From Clostridia bacterium (GTDB taxonomy: Bacteria; Bacillota; Clostridia; Oscillospirales; CAG-272): 64,000 nt of DNA. Below are positions 50,395-58,699 of the stretch, piece after piece (position 1 is the stretch's first letter; each line of letters opens with the position of its first letter). The stretch spans positions 1-64,000 of the forward strand of contig JAFSMU010000001.1 in NCBI GenBank assembly GCA_017447775.1, in the 5' to 3' direction. Under the pieces are notes generated by a model. It did not search any database. It was not told where the DNA came from and saw nothing but the letters and a program-made list of their open reading frames with translations. Both the position numbers and the translations under genes were made by a program.

Positions 50395-51354
50395 TTATTT
50401 TACCGAAACGTAACCTTCCGGAGCCGTAAGTCCGAAGAACGCAAGATTGTCCGCATTGAATTTGCGAACGGGGGATTCGTCATACGCGATAGGCATTTTC
50501 GTGATGTCGGCGCCGTCTTTAAGGATCTGAGCCGCCATAAGTCCCGTTTTGTAGCCGATATTGTAGTAGCTGATCGAAAGCGTGTACGTGCCGCAGCTCT
50601 TGCAGATTCCCTCTTCGCCTGCGAATACGGGAGTCTTTGTGTCCTGAGAGAGCGTGTTTATAAGCTCGCCGCTCGACGCTGCCTTATTGTCGGTAGGAAC
50701 GTAGATAACGTCGCTGTCAGCGGCGGCTTTCTTGAATACGACCGAGATATCGTTTGAGTCGGAAAAGGTGTAGAGCGTTGCCGTCTTGCCGTTCTTTTCA
50801 AGGTAAGCTTTAACAACGTCGACCTGGTATTTCGAGTTTGCCTCAGCCGAGCAGTAGAACAGACCTATCTTCTGCGCCGAGGGGAACAGGTCGATTATCA
50901 TCTGCGCCTGCTCCGTCAGAGGAGCAAGGTCCGATGTGCCGGAAACGTTGTATCCCGTTGTTCCGTTGAAGTTTTCGATGCTGAGAGCAACGCCGTATTC
51001 GGTGATCGACGTGCCGAGTATCGGTATTTTCGTCGTTGCCGCAGCTGCCGCCTGAAGAGAAGGCGTTGCGTTTGCCATTATAAGATCGTATCTTTTGGAA
51101 ACGAAGCTTTGAGCGATAGTCGTGCAGGCGGAAACGTCCTCGCCCGCGTTCTTTTCGTCAAAGTAAACGTTTTCAGCTCCAAGCTCTGCGATAACGGCGT
51201 CTTTGAAGCCCTTTGTCGCCGCGTCGAGCGCTTGGTGAGTCACGAACTGGCAAATGCCTATCTGATATTTTGCCTTGTTTCCGCAGGATGCGAGGGCAAA
51301 GCAAACGGTCAGTGTAAACGCCAGACATAAAATAATGCTCAGTACCTTTTTCAT
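50395..51354 (-). CDS. ABC importer substrate-binding lipoprotein
   Basis: A 319-residue lipoprotein of the ABC_sub_bind family (PF04392). The signal peptide ends in a lipobox LASC with Cys24 as lipid site. The mature part shows the two-lobed periplasmic-binding fold: KYQIGICQFVTHQALDAATKG, ANATPSLQAAAAATTKIPI, and PVFAGEEGICKSCGTYTLSI (positions about 29-48, 107-125, 246-265). The start at 51354 follows AAGGAG. It is the first gene after a T-box leader with a TAC specifier, so its ligand is probably tyrosine or another aromatic compound. Confidence 0.92.
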   Translation of the reverse strand: MKKVLSIILCLAFTLTVCFALASCGNKAKYQIGICQFVTHQALDAATKGFKDAVIAELGAENVYFDEKNAGEDVSACTTIAQSFVSKRYDLIMANATPSLQAAAAATTKIPILGTSITEYGVALSIENFNGTTGYNVSGTSDLAPLTEQAQMIIDLFPSAQKIGLFYCSAEANSKYQVDVVKAYLEKNGKTATLYTFSDSNDISVVFKKAAADSDVIYVPTDNKAASSGELINTLSQDTKTPVFAGEEGICKSCGTYTLSISYYNIGYKTGLMAAQILKDGADITKMPIAYDESPVRKFNADNLAFFGLTAPEGYVSVK

Positions 51355-51384
51355 TGTGTGTATCTCCTTAAATATAAAATTTCT

Positions 51385-51648
51385 TTTCAGGCGGAAAAAC
51401 AAAAAATCCCGTGCAACAAATACTGCACGGGCGAAATTTCGCGGTACCACCTTGCTTTGCGACGCGATCTCCCGCGCCGCCTTTGTAACCTTTTGCGGTC
51501 TGCGATATAACGGTCGCACCCGTTGCGCTCTCGCGCACCGCTCGCGGAATGTACTTTCCTTGCCCGCGCCCCTGTCTTGCACCGACCGACAGTTCTCTTT
51601 GCGCGCTTACAGATAAGGATTTTTTCCGTTCATCGCTTTTTGATACAC
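51385..51648 (-). ncRNA. T-box leader, probable tyrosine specifier (TAC)
   Basis: On the minus strand: Stem I with CGGAA/TTCCG below and TCCTT/AAGGA above the specifier loop; the loop's 3' side is AAGTACA, so the codon is TAC (51553-51551) followed by A. The distal hairpin CTGTC...GACAG holds GGTCGGTGCAA. The T-box sequence AAGGTGGTACCGCG is at 51453-51440, and the terminator CCCGTGCA/TGCACGGG (51431-51408) is followed by ATTTTTT. Uncharged tRNA-Tyr should turn the importer on. Confidence 0.93.
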
Positions 51649-51650
51649 CT

Positions 51651-51679
51651 ATTATACAAAACACCTCGAAAAATGTCAA
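51651..51679 (-). promoter_or_regulatory. Promoter of the T-box ABC importer operon
   Basis: TTGACA, 17-bp spacer, TATAAT: full consensus, on the minus strand. Confidence 0.88.
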
Positions 51680-51789
51680 TAGTTTTGTTGAGTAAAAAAT
51701 AAATTTTTTTGAATTATCATTCGTTTTTCGTAAAAATTGCGAAATCGCCGCCCGAAATCGTGAAATGAACATATTTTTTTAATTCCCTA

Positions 51790-51818
51790 TTGAAAACGGC
51801 GCGTTTTTGTAGTAAAAT
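51790..51818 (+). promoter_or_regulatory. argS promoter
   Basis: TTGAAA, 17-bp spacer, TAAAAT. No T-box precedes argS. The AT-rich stretch 51680-51789 holds no other feature that I can see. Confidence 0.75.
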
Positions 51819-51860
51819 GATATTTGTATTATTGTTATTATAGGTAAAAAGGACCTTTTT

Positions 51861-53570
51861 ATGAAAAAACTCAAAAAAAACATCGCATCATCGATTCTGC
51901 GCGCGATAAATTCCGCCTTTGCGGGAGCGGACACGCCGAGTGAGGCGGAGATCGTTTCGATGCTCGAATACCCGCCCGACGAAACGATGGGCGATCTTGC
52001 GTTTCCCTGCTTTAAGCTCAGCCGCGCGCTGAGAAAAGCGCCGCCCGTTATCGCCGCCGAGGTCGCAAAAGCGTTTGAATGCGACGGCGTTGAAAAGTGC
52101 GAGGTCGCGGGGGGATACCTCAATTTCCGCATTTCAAATTCGTATTACGCGGCGCTTGCGCCGAGGATCATCGCCGAGGGCGGCGAATACGGGCGCTCCC
52201 ACGTCGGCGACGGCAAGACCGTCGTTCTCGATTATTCAGCGCCCAACATCTGCAAGCCGTTCCACATCGGACACCTTGCGTCGACTGTTATCGGCCATTC
52301 GCTGAAAATGATCCACGCCTTTTCGGGATATAACTGCGTCGGCATAAATCACCTGGGCGACTGGGGAACGCAGTTCGGCAAACAGATCCTTGCGTACAAG
52401 CTGTGGGGCGATAAGGAAACAGTCGAGCGCGGCGGAGTTGACGAGCTTGTGCGCCTTTACGTCAAGTTCCACGCCGAGGCCGAAAACGACGACAGTCTGA
52501 ACACCCGCGCGCGCGAGGAGTTCACAAAGCTTGAACACGGCGACGAGGAAAACACTGCGCTCTGGCGCTGGTTTGTAAAGATATCGCTTGACGAGTGCAA
52601 CCGCACCTACGACAAGCTCGGGATCACATTCGACAGCTATGCGGGCGAGTCGTTCTACACCGACAAAATGCCCGAGCAGGTCGAAAAGCTGAAAGAGTCC
52701 GGTCTGCTTAAAGTCGACAACGGCGCGTCTATCGTCGATCTTTCCGAATATAATATGCCGCCGTGCCTTATACTCAAATCAGACGGCTCCACTCTGTACC
52801 CGACGCGCGACATCGCCGCAGCGGTATACAGGGACAGAACGTATCACTTCGACAAGTGCATTTACGTCACCGCATCTCAGCAGTGCCTCCATTTCGCACA
52901 GTGGTTCAAGGTCGTTGAGCTTATGGGATATGACTTTTACGACAAGCTCGTTCACGTGCCTTACGGAATGGTCAGCATCGACGGTGCAAAGCTTGCAACG
53001 CGCACCGGCAACGTCATACTGATACGCGATCTTATCGACGCGGCGGTTGAAAAAGTTGCCGCCGTCATCGACGAAAAGAACCCCGATCTTGAAAACCGCG
53101 AGCAAGTGGCGCAGGACGTAGGCGTCGGCGCGATAGTGTTCCATTATCTGCTTAACAGCCGGATAAAAGACACAAACTTCATCATGGACGACGCGCTCTC
53201 CTTTGACGGAAGCACCGGGCCTTACGCGCAGTATACGTACGCGCGCACCTGCTCTCTTATCGAAAAAGCGGGCGATATCAAAAACGCAAACGTTACGGTA
53301 ACCGAACCGTCCGAGGCGGCGCTTATGAAAACGCTCTCGCGCTTTGAAGAAGTTGTCGACGCGGCGCTGCGCGACTACGAGCCGTCGACGATAACGAGAT
53401 ACATCATCGACGTGTGCGTCGCGTTCAACCGCTTCTATCAGGACTGCAAGATACTCGGCGCTGAAAACGACGACGTGCGCGCCTCTCGCGTATCGCTTGT
53501 AAAAGCGACCAACACCGTTCTTGCTAACGCGCTTCCGCTCATCTGCATGAAAACACCGAAGAAAATTTAA
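51861..53570 (+). CDS. argS: Arginyl-tRNA synthetase
   Basis: A 569-residue class I synthetase that charges tRNA-Arg. Order: Add-1 N-terminal tRNA-binding domain (residues 1-110), the HIGH equivalent in APNICKPFHIGHLASTVIGHSL near 131-152 (HIGH itself is PFHIGHL), the connective segment, and the anticodon-binding DALR domain (about 450-569, ending PLICMKTPKKI). The KMSK loop is replaced by SIDGAKLATRTGN, usual in ArgRS. AAAGGACC precedes the ATG. yebC follows after 20 nt, probably in the same transcript. Confidence 0.97.
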   Translation: MKKLKKNIASSILRAINSAFAGADTPSEAEIVSMLEYPPDETMGDLAFPCFKLSRALRKAPPVIAAEVAKAFECDGVEKCEVAGGYLNFRISNSYYAALAPRIIAEGGEYGRSHVGDGKTVVLDYSAPNICKPFHIGHLASTVIGHSLKMIHAFSGYNCVGINHLGDWGTQFGKQILAYKLWGDKETVERGGVDELVRLYVKFHAEAENDDSLNTRAREEFTKLEHGDEENTALWRWFVKISLDECNRTYDKLGITFDSYAGESFYTDKMPEQVEKLKESGLLKVDNGASIVDLSEYNMPPCLILKSDGSTLYPTRDIAAAVYRDRTYHFDKCIYVTASQQCLHFAQWFKVVELMGYDFYDKLVHVPYGMVSIDGAKLATRTGNVILIRDLIDAAVEKVAAVIDEKNPDLENREQVAQDVGVGAIVFHYLLNSRIKDTNFIMDDALSFDGSTGPYAQYTYARTCSLIEKAGDIKNANVTVTEPSEAALMKTLSRFEEVVDAALRDYEPSTITRYIIDVCVAFNRFYQDCKILGAENDDVRASRVSLVKATNTVLANALPLICMKTPKKI

Positions 53571-53590
53571 TCCAAAGGGAGAAAAAATAT

Positions 53591-54331
53591 ATGTCAGGAC
53601 ATAGCAAATGGAAAAACATAATGCATAAAAAGGAAAAGACCGACGCGCAGCGCGCCAGCGTCTTTACCAAAATAGGCAAGGAGATCGCCATCGCCGTTAA
53701 AGAGGGCGGCCCGGATCCCGTATCCAACTCAAAGCTCCGCGACCTTATAACAAAGGCGAAGTCGAACAACGTGCCCAACGACAACATCGATCGCATAATC
53801 AAAAAAGCGTCGGGCGCCGACGCCGTTGCATACGAAGAGCTTGTATATGAGGGCTACGGCCCGTCGGGCGTCGCAGTCATCGTTGAGGCGGCGACCGACA
53901 GCAAAAACCGCACGGCAGGCAACGTCCGTCACGCATTTGACAAATTCGGCGGCAACCTCGGCCAGACGGGATGCGTAAGCTTCCTCTTCTCCGAAAAAGG
54001 AGTCATTGTCGTATCCGAGCTTGACGAATACGGCGACAAGGTAGTCGACGGCGACAAGCTGATGGAGGACGCGCTCGAAGCGGGCGCGGCTGATTTCCTT
54101 GAGGACGAGCATATGTACACAATTTACACCGAGCCTGACGATCTTACGGCGGTTTCGGACGCTCTTACGGGGCTTGGCTACACGCTTGAAAGCGCCGAAA
54201 AAGCGAAGGTTCCTTCAACGTACGTAACGCTTGACAATCCCGAGGACGTTGAAAAGATGGAAAAGCTTATCGACTATCTCGACGAGGACGACGACGTCGT
54301 AAACGTATATCACAACTGGGACGAAGCTTAA
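53591..54331 (+). CDS. YebC/PmpR family DNA-binding regulator
   Basis: A 246-residue YebC/TACO1-type protein. The N-terminus SGHSKWKNIMHKKEKTDAQR is diagnostic, and ATDSKNRTAGNVRHAFDKFGG near 98-118 and the acidic C-terminus (DEDDDVVNVYHNWDEA) complete the three-domain pattern. Family members act as transcription regulators or, as shown for some, help translation of difficult sequences. AAAGGGAG precedes the ATG. It follows argS in an apparent two-gene operon. Confidence 0.95.
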   Translation: MSGHSKWKNIMHKKEKTDAQRASVFTKIGKEIAIAVKEGGPDPVSNSKLRDLITKAKSNNVPNDNIDRIIKKASGADAVAYEELVYEGYGPSGVAVIVEAATDSKNRTAGNVRHAFDKFGGNLGQTGCVSFLFSEKGVIVVSELDEYGDKVVDGDKLMEDALEAGAADFLEDEHMYTIYTEPDDLTAVSDALTGLGYTLESAEKAKVPSTYVTLDNPEDVEKMEKLIDYLDEDDDVVNVYHNWDEA

Positions 54332-54338
54332 AATCAAA

Positions 54339-54367
54339 CAAAAAGCACCCTGCGGGGTGCTTTTTTT
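54339..54367. terminator. Bidirectional terminator, yebC / GH10
   Basis: GCACCC-TGCG-GGGTGC hairpin with A-tract left and seven T on the right. Confidence 0.87.
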
Positions 54368-55721
54368 AGATTCTTATTCTGATTTTGTTTTCGCCCGTTT
54401 CGCAAAGCGACACTTTTGCGGGAACGACCTTTCCGTCGGCGTATACCTTTATATCATAGTCGCCGTAAAACCCGCGGAACGTCGCCGCGCCGCCGTGTGA
54501 AACGACCTTTTCCGACGTGTGCCACTGCTTGTTTATCAAATCAGATAGCGCGCGATATACAGGTTTTTCAGTCATATCAAAGCGAAGCATTGCGCCATAG
54601 TAAATATTTTCCCCTTTTGTCATGTCTCCCGGCTCGCCGCCGTTTGGCATATATCCGTAACCGTCGACAAGATTCCAGTATATTATCGCCTCCATTGAAG
54701 GATGCGAAAACATCACTTTGTAAAGCTCTGTCGTAAGCTCCGCCTGAAGCTCCTCGTCTTTCGGGGAAGCAGATCGCGCCGGAATTGTCATTTCCGTGAT
54801 CTGGATTTTTTTACCCAAGCGAGAAAACAAATCATACAGTTCCCTCAGCCGACGCGGATTGAATTTCTGCGCCGCGTGCGCCTTCTCCGCTTCTTCGGGG
54901 AAGAAGCAGTGGAACTGCATCCCGATCGAATCGAGGTGCGTTATCGAGCGGAGCAACCGCTCTATTTGCATATAGTAGTAATTTCTCGTGTGCGCCGCCG
55001 GATCCCATATATTGTAGTCGTTTATGATAAGGCGGTTGTTCGGGAAAAATTTGTCCGCCTGCTCAAAACTCCATTCGACGAAGTCGTCCTCCATGAAGAA
55101 CGGCGATTTGTGCCACATCTGAAGCGTTTCGTTCGTCACCTCCATGCTCGGTATCCTGCCCGCATACCGTTCGGAAATCACGCGGAAGCGCTCGGTGAGC
55201 GCCTCTTTCATTTCGGGAACGCTGAGCTTTTGCGCCCAATCGGGTATGAGCGTGTCGTAGTTAAGGCAATGGAGTTTCGGCTCGATGCCGTGTGCCTCGC
55301 AATATTCCAGGCACAGATCTATCGGCGGGCGGCGATACATCTTCGGCGAATCCTTGTCGAACCGGTAAACGCCGCGCTGTGGCTCCGTCGCGTCCCAGTA
55401 GAACGGGAGCGTGGCAAGATTGAACAATGCCGAAAACTTTTCTTTGTATATTTCGTTTTTCCATTCGTCTTCAAATTCGTCGAGCATGAAAATGTTTGCG
55501 CCGAATCTGAACGCGTGGCTCGTCTGTTCCGCCTCGACCGCGATTCTTTCCGGCACCTTTCCGTCTGAGATAACCTCGACGGTACAGTCGCCCTTTCTGT
55601 ATTTTTCGATCCCTTCGCGAACGATCTTTTCATTTTCCTCGCGCTGCTCGTCAAAATACTTCATGACAACGTCGCGCCTTGATAAATTCTCCTCGCTCAT
55701 CGATAAATTCTCCTCGCTCAT
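54366..55721 (-). CDS. GH10 endo-beta-1,4-xylanase-like protein
   Basis: A 451-residue GH10 family glycoside hydrolase. The (beta/alpha)8 barrel spans about residues 60-370. The acid/base Glu is in MEVTNETL near 195 and the nucleophile Glu in IQITEMT near 309; HCLNYDTLIPDW near 130 is the substrate groove. A small beta domain follows. There is no signal peptide, so it should cut imported xylo-oligosaccharides inside the cell. The N-terminus contains a duplicated seven-residue start (MSEENLS twice) from a 21-bp tandem repeat; translation could start at 55721 or 55700. It overlaps the dipeptidase stop codon by 4 nt, an unusual coupling. Confidence 0.88.
   Translation of the reverse strand: MSEENLSMSEENLSRRDVVMKYFDEQREENEKIVREGIEKYRKGDCTVEVISDGKVPERIAVEAEQTSHAFRFGANIFMLDEFEDEWKNEIYKEKFSALFNLATLPFYWDATEPQRGVYRFDKDSPKMYRRPPIDLCLEYCEAHGIEPKLHCLNYDTLIPDWAQKLSVPEMKEALTERFRVISERYAGRIPSMEVTNETLQMWHKSPFFMEDDFVEWSFEQADKFFPNNRLIINDYNIWDPAAHTRNYYYMQIERLLRSITHLDSIGMQFHCFFPEEAEKAHAAQKFNPRRLRELYDLFSRLGKKIQITEMTIPARSASPKDEELQAELTTELYKVMFSHPSMEAIIYWNLVDGYGYMPNGGEPGDMTKGENIYYGAMLRFDMTEKPVYRALSDLINKQWHTSEKVVSHGGAATFRGFYGDYDIKVYADGKVVPAKVSLCETGENKIRIRI
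55680..55721 (-). repeat. 21-bp tandem duplication of a start codon and ribosome site
   Basis: Two copies of a 21-bp unit encoding MSEENLS. The GAGGAG inside the first copy lies about 8 nt before the ATG of the second (55700), so the duplication created an internal ribosome site and a second possible start. Confidence 0.85.
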
Positions 55722-57097
55722 TTGCAAAGTCTGATTATCGCGTCGGCGTACATACGCGCGTTCATTTTGAACAGATCGACCGACATACGCTCGTTTGCGC
55801 CGTGCATATTGTTTTCGTCGCCGATGAACTCCGCGCCGAATGCGACGCCGCCCTCCGTTTCGTGAACGTAAGTTCCGCCGCCGATGGCGATGCAGCGTCC
55901 GCGCTTGCCGGTGATATGCTCGTATGATTCAAGCAGTGTCTTTACAAAATCGCCGTTGCCGTCAACGCAGTGCCCTTCAACGCCGCCAAACGCCGTGATA
56001 AGTGCGCCGGCTTTGCCGATGGTCTTTTCAAGCGTTACGCGTACCTTTTCAACGCTTGACGTTACGGGGAAGCGGATATCGAACTTTCCGCGGTACGTTT
56101 TGCCGTCAAACGACGCTATGCTGTGCACAAGCGTGAGCGCGCCCGAAACGTCGTCGCTCATTTTAACTCCCGCATGCTCGCCGTCAGACTCGCCAAACGG
56201 GAAGAGTGTCGATATTTTTTCAAAATCGCCGACTTCGAGCAAGGAAAGAATTTTCAGCGCCGCCGTGACCGCGTTGACCCCGCCGTTGGGCTGGGACGCG
56301 TGCGCGCTCTTTCCGCGCACACCGACGTTGAGCGCGCCGTCTTTTTCGGCGCATTCAACCGATATGCCGGGGACCTGCCTTGCCGCTTTTTCGACCTCGC
56401 TTTGATCAACGCCGCAAAGTGACATATCGCAAATTGCGGGAACGGCGTTGACAACGTCGCCGCCCGAAAGCGAGAGAAGAGTGCGGTCGCCAAGCGTCGG
56501 GACAAATTCAAACTCGCCGCGTATCATTCCCTTTTCAACGTTGATGACGGGGTATGAGCCGTCGGGAGTGAACAGGCGCTGCGGCAGCGCCTCTTTTTTT
56601 CTGTAATACGCAAGATCCGCCGAGCCGTTTTCCTCGTCCGTTCCGACGATAAAGCGCACGTTTTGCGAAAGCGAAACGCCGAGCTTTTTGAGCGCATACA
56701 TCGCGTAAAGCACGGAAACGGCGGGGCCTTTGTCGTCTATCGCGCCGCGCCCGTAAAGATAGCCGCGGCTGAGCGTAAGCTCAAACGGCGGCGTGCGCCA
56801 GCCCGTATTGCCGACGGGGACGACGTCAAGGTGGCAAAGAATGCCGAGCGTCGGCTCGCCTTCGGAATAGAGGTCGATCGTTCCGACGTGGTTTTCGTGG
56901 TTTTTCACCGTAAAGCCCATCGTGCGCGCTATTTCAAGGAATTTTTCAAGCGCGCGCGCCGGCTCTCGCCCAAACGGGTAATTCGGCTCCGCCTCGCCTT
57001 TTACGCTCGGTATTTTCACAAGCTCGGATAGCGTGCGGATCATATCGCCGGTGTTATTTTCAATAAATTTTCCTATTTTAAGTTCAGCTCCGTCCAT
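55718..57097 (-). CDS. M20 family dipeptidase, PepV-like
   Basis: A 459-residue zinc aminoacylase/peptidase of family M20A like lactobacillal PepV, which cleaves dipeptides. Zinc ligands: His in ILCHLDVVPVG near residue 89, Asp in GRGAIDDKGP near 120, catalytic Glu-Glu in GTDEENGS near 154, and the C-terminal His in GTYVHETEGGV near 428. The dimerisation lid is the central part (about 190-380). AAAGGAGG precedes the ATG. It lies in a cluster with a phosphoribosyltransferase upstream (14-nt gap) and the xylanase downstream. Confidence 0.94.
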   Translation of the reverse strand: MDGAELKIGKFIENNTGDMIRTLSELVKIPSVKGEAEPNYPFGREPARALEKFLEIARTMGFTVKNHENHVGTIDLYSEGEPTLGILCHLDVVPVGNTGWRTPPFELTLSRGYLYGRGAIDDKGPAVSVLYAMYALKKLGVSLSQNVRFIVGTDEENGSADLAYYRKKEALPQRLFTPDGSYPVINVEKGMIRGEFEFVPTLGDRTLLSLSGGDVVNAVPAICDMSLCGVDQSEVEKAARQVPGISVECAEKDGALNVGVRGKSAHASQPNGGVNAVTAALKILSLLEVGDFEKISTLFPFGESDGEHAGVKMSDDVSGALTLVHSIASFDGKTYRGKFDIRFPVTSSVEKVRVTLEKTIGKAGALITAFGGVEGHCVDGNGDFVKTLLESYEHITGKRGRCIAIGGGTYVHETEGGVAFGAEFIGDENNMHGANERMSVDLFKMNARMYADAIIRLCK

Positions 57098-57111
57098 ATA
57101 GAGCCTCCTTT

Positions 57112-57669
57112 TTATATTTCGTTGCCCTCACTGTCGAAAAGAGGAAGGTATTCAAGATATTTTATATCCTTGCGGTCGCGCGCTTCGCCCTCCGCAAGTA
57201 TGCAAAGCTGACCGACGATATTGCCGCCCGCCTCGCCAACAAGTTGTTCAAGAGCGGAAAGCGATTCGCCCGTTGAAATAACGTCGTCGACGATAACTAC
57301 TCTTTTTCCTTTCATTCTCTTGACGTCATCGCCGTCGATATAAAGAGACTGCTCACCCTCGGTTGTAATTGAGTGAACGGTTGATTTGAGTATATTTTTC
57401 ATATAAAGTTTCGGTTTTTTTCTTGCAAGCACGTATGTGTTCTCGCCGGTCTGGCGCGCCATTTCGTGAATAAGCGGTATACCCTTGCTCTCGGCAGTTA
57501 TCATAACGTCGTGTTCCGGCAGCATCTTTATAAGCTCGCGCGCGCAGTGGACCGTAAGCTCAACGTCACCGAAAATGACGAATGCGCCGATCTGAAGTTT
57601 GTCGTTAAGCGGGCAAAGGGGCAGATCGCGCTCCATGCCCTTGATGTTAATTCTGTAATACTCTTTCAT
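57112..57669 (-). CDS. Adenine/xanthine-type phosphoribosyltransferase
   Basis: A 185-residue type I phosphoribosyltransferase that makes nucleotides from free bases and PRPP. The PRPP loop is RVVIVDDVISTGESLSALEQ (positions about 122-141), with the two catalytic acids DD. MITAESKGIPLIHEMA near 56-71 is the APRT/Xpt-like flexible part, and the hydrophobic YVLARKKPKLYM resembles adenine phosphoribosyltransferases. Which base it uses cannot be settled. TTGGAGG precedes the ATG. An upstream AT-rich region has TTGACT/TTGACA boxes for a minus-strand promoter near 57690-57725. Confidence 0.88.
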   Translation of the reverse strand: MKEYYRINIKGMERDLPLCPLNDKLQIGAFVIFGDVELTVHCARELIKMLPEHDVMITAESKGIPLIHEMARQTGENTYVLARKKPKLYMKNILKSTVHSITTEGEQSLYIDGDDVKRMKGKRVVIVDDVISTGESLSALEQLVGEAGGNIVGQLCILAEGEARDRKDIKYLEYLPLFDSEGNEI

Positions 57670-57748
57670 GTTATGCCTCCAAAGTATATTGTAACATATT
57701 GATTTTATATCTAAACTGTCAAAAAGTCAATAAAAATCTAAAATCATC

Positions 57749-57777
57749 TTGCAATTTTGCTTTTTTGGTGATATAAT
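57749..57777 (+). promoter_or_regulatory. Promoter of the phenylalanine T-box operon
   Basis: TTGCAA, 17-bp spacer, TATAAT. Confidence 0.82.
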
Positions 57778-57789
57778 CAAGCCATAATA

Positions 57790-58012
57790 TAATAATTGCG
57801 AAGAAAAAGCGGCAAATTTGCACTGTTTTATACAGAGATCTCCGCCCCGGCTGAAAGCGGAGAAAAACGGCAAACGCGCCTTTCACTTTGGAGCATCGGC
57901 TCTGCCGACGTTTGCCGCGTTAAGGCAAGAGTGCCCGACGCGCGTCGGGAATTTGGGTGGTACCGCGGAGATTCCTTCGTCCCATTTGGGACGTGGGATT
58001 TTTTGTTTTTGA
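57790..58012 (+). ncRNA. T-box leader, phenylalanine specifier (TTC)
   Basis: Stem I: CGAAG/CTTTG below the specifier loop, whose 3' side is TTTCA, giving codon TTC (57892-57894) followed by A. The distal hairpin CTCCGC...GCGGAG holds GGCTGAAA. The T-box sequence GGGTGGTACCGCGG is at 57955-57968. The terminator (about 57971-58006) has CGTCCC-ATTT-GGGACG with flanking ATTCC/GGGAT pairing and TTTTTT. It leads to pheS-pheT, which supports the Phe reading. Confidence 0.95.
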
Positions 58013-58058
58013 ACGCGCGGCTTCGCGCCGCTTATATTTTCATTATCAGGAGGGTTAT

Positions 58059-58646
58059 ATGCGACTGGGACGTCCGAGAGTGCCTACACAGGTAGATATA
58101 CTGATTACCGTCATCTTTCTTGCTTCCATAGGTCTTACAGCCGGCATCGCCATGAAAAAAACGCCGTTTATCGTTATCTTTTCCATATCGCTTGCAATAG
58201 CCGTTGTTTTTCTGCCGATTTTCATTATAAAAATGATAAGAAACTCCGACTCGGAATCGCACGATGAAACAGCACCGGGCTTTTATCTGAAAAGAAAGTA
58301 CGACAAGGTGTTCAAAAGCATTATCGGGGAACGGTACAAGTTAAAGAAAAGGAAGGAGCTTTCCGACACGTTCAACACGCTCGGGCTCGGGACGTATTCA
58401 GACGATTTTTTCAGTAGCATTCTTTACGGTGTTTTCAGCACCGGAGGCGCGCTGTTGCTGCTTGTTGAGCTTAACGGGACCGACACGTTTCTCGGGAAAA
58501 AACAAAGCCAGCGTCTGTGCGAAATATTTGCCGAAGCGGGAGTAACTCTTGTCAACATATATTCTACAGGCGGTCCCGACGCTATCTATATCAGAAAGGT
58601 TTTAGGCAGACACATAAAAATCGACGGGTACCCAAATTCATGGTAA
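58059..58646 (+). CDS. Membrane protein of unknown function in the Phe T-box operon
   Basis: A 195-residue protein. Residues about 12-33 and 41-62 are two adjacent membrane helices; the rest (from about 75) is a cytoplasmic alpha/beta domain with YDKVFKSIIGERY, a hydrophobic core strand ALLLLVELNGTDT near 137 and a C-terminal GRHIKIDGYP. I do not recognise a family; a restriction-endonuclease-like fold of the DUF2726 kind is a weak possibility. GGAGG lies 7 nt before the ATG at 58059. It stands between the T-box and pheS (53-nt gap, no terminator), so it should be induced by phenylalanine starvation together with pheST. Confidence 0.75.
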   Translation: MRLGRPRVPTQVDILITVIFLASIGLTAGIAMKKTPFIVIFSISLAIAVVFLPIFIIKMIRNSDSESHDETAPGFYLKRKYDKVFKSIIGERYKLKKRKELSDTFNTLGLGTYSDDFFSSILYGVFSTGGALLLLVELNGTDTFLGKKQSQRLCEIFAEAGVTLVNIYSTGGPDAIYIRKVLGRHIKIDGYPNSW

Positions 58647-58699
58647 GAAAACTTACAAACAGAAAATAAAAAAACACACATATATCAAAGGAGAAAACA

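Noticed and set aside
51481..51560. Tryptophan specifier for the ABC importer T-box
   Set aside because: The only TGG nearby belongs to the T-box sequence itself; the specifier loop defined by flanking stems reads TAC.
54702..55568. Plus-strand open frame of 288 codons inside the GH10 gene
   Set aside because: Arg-rich, low-complexity translation typical of an antisense frame; the GH10 motifs on the minus strand are convincing.
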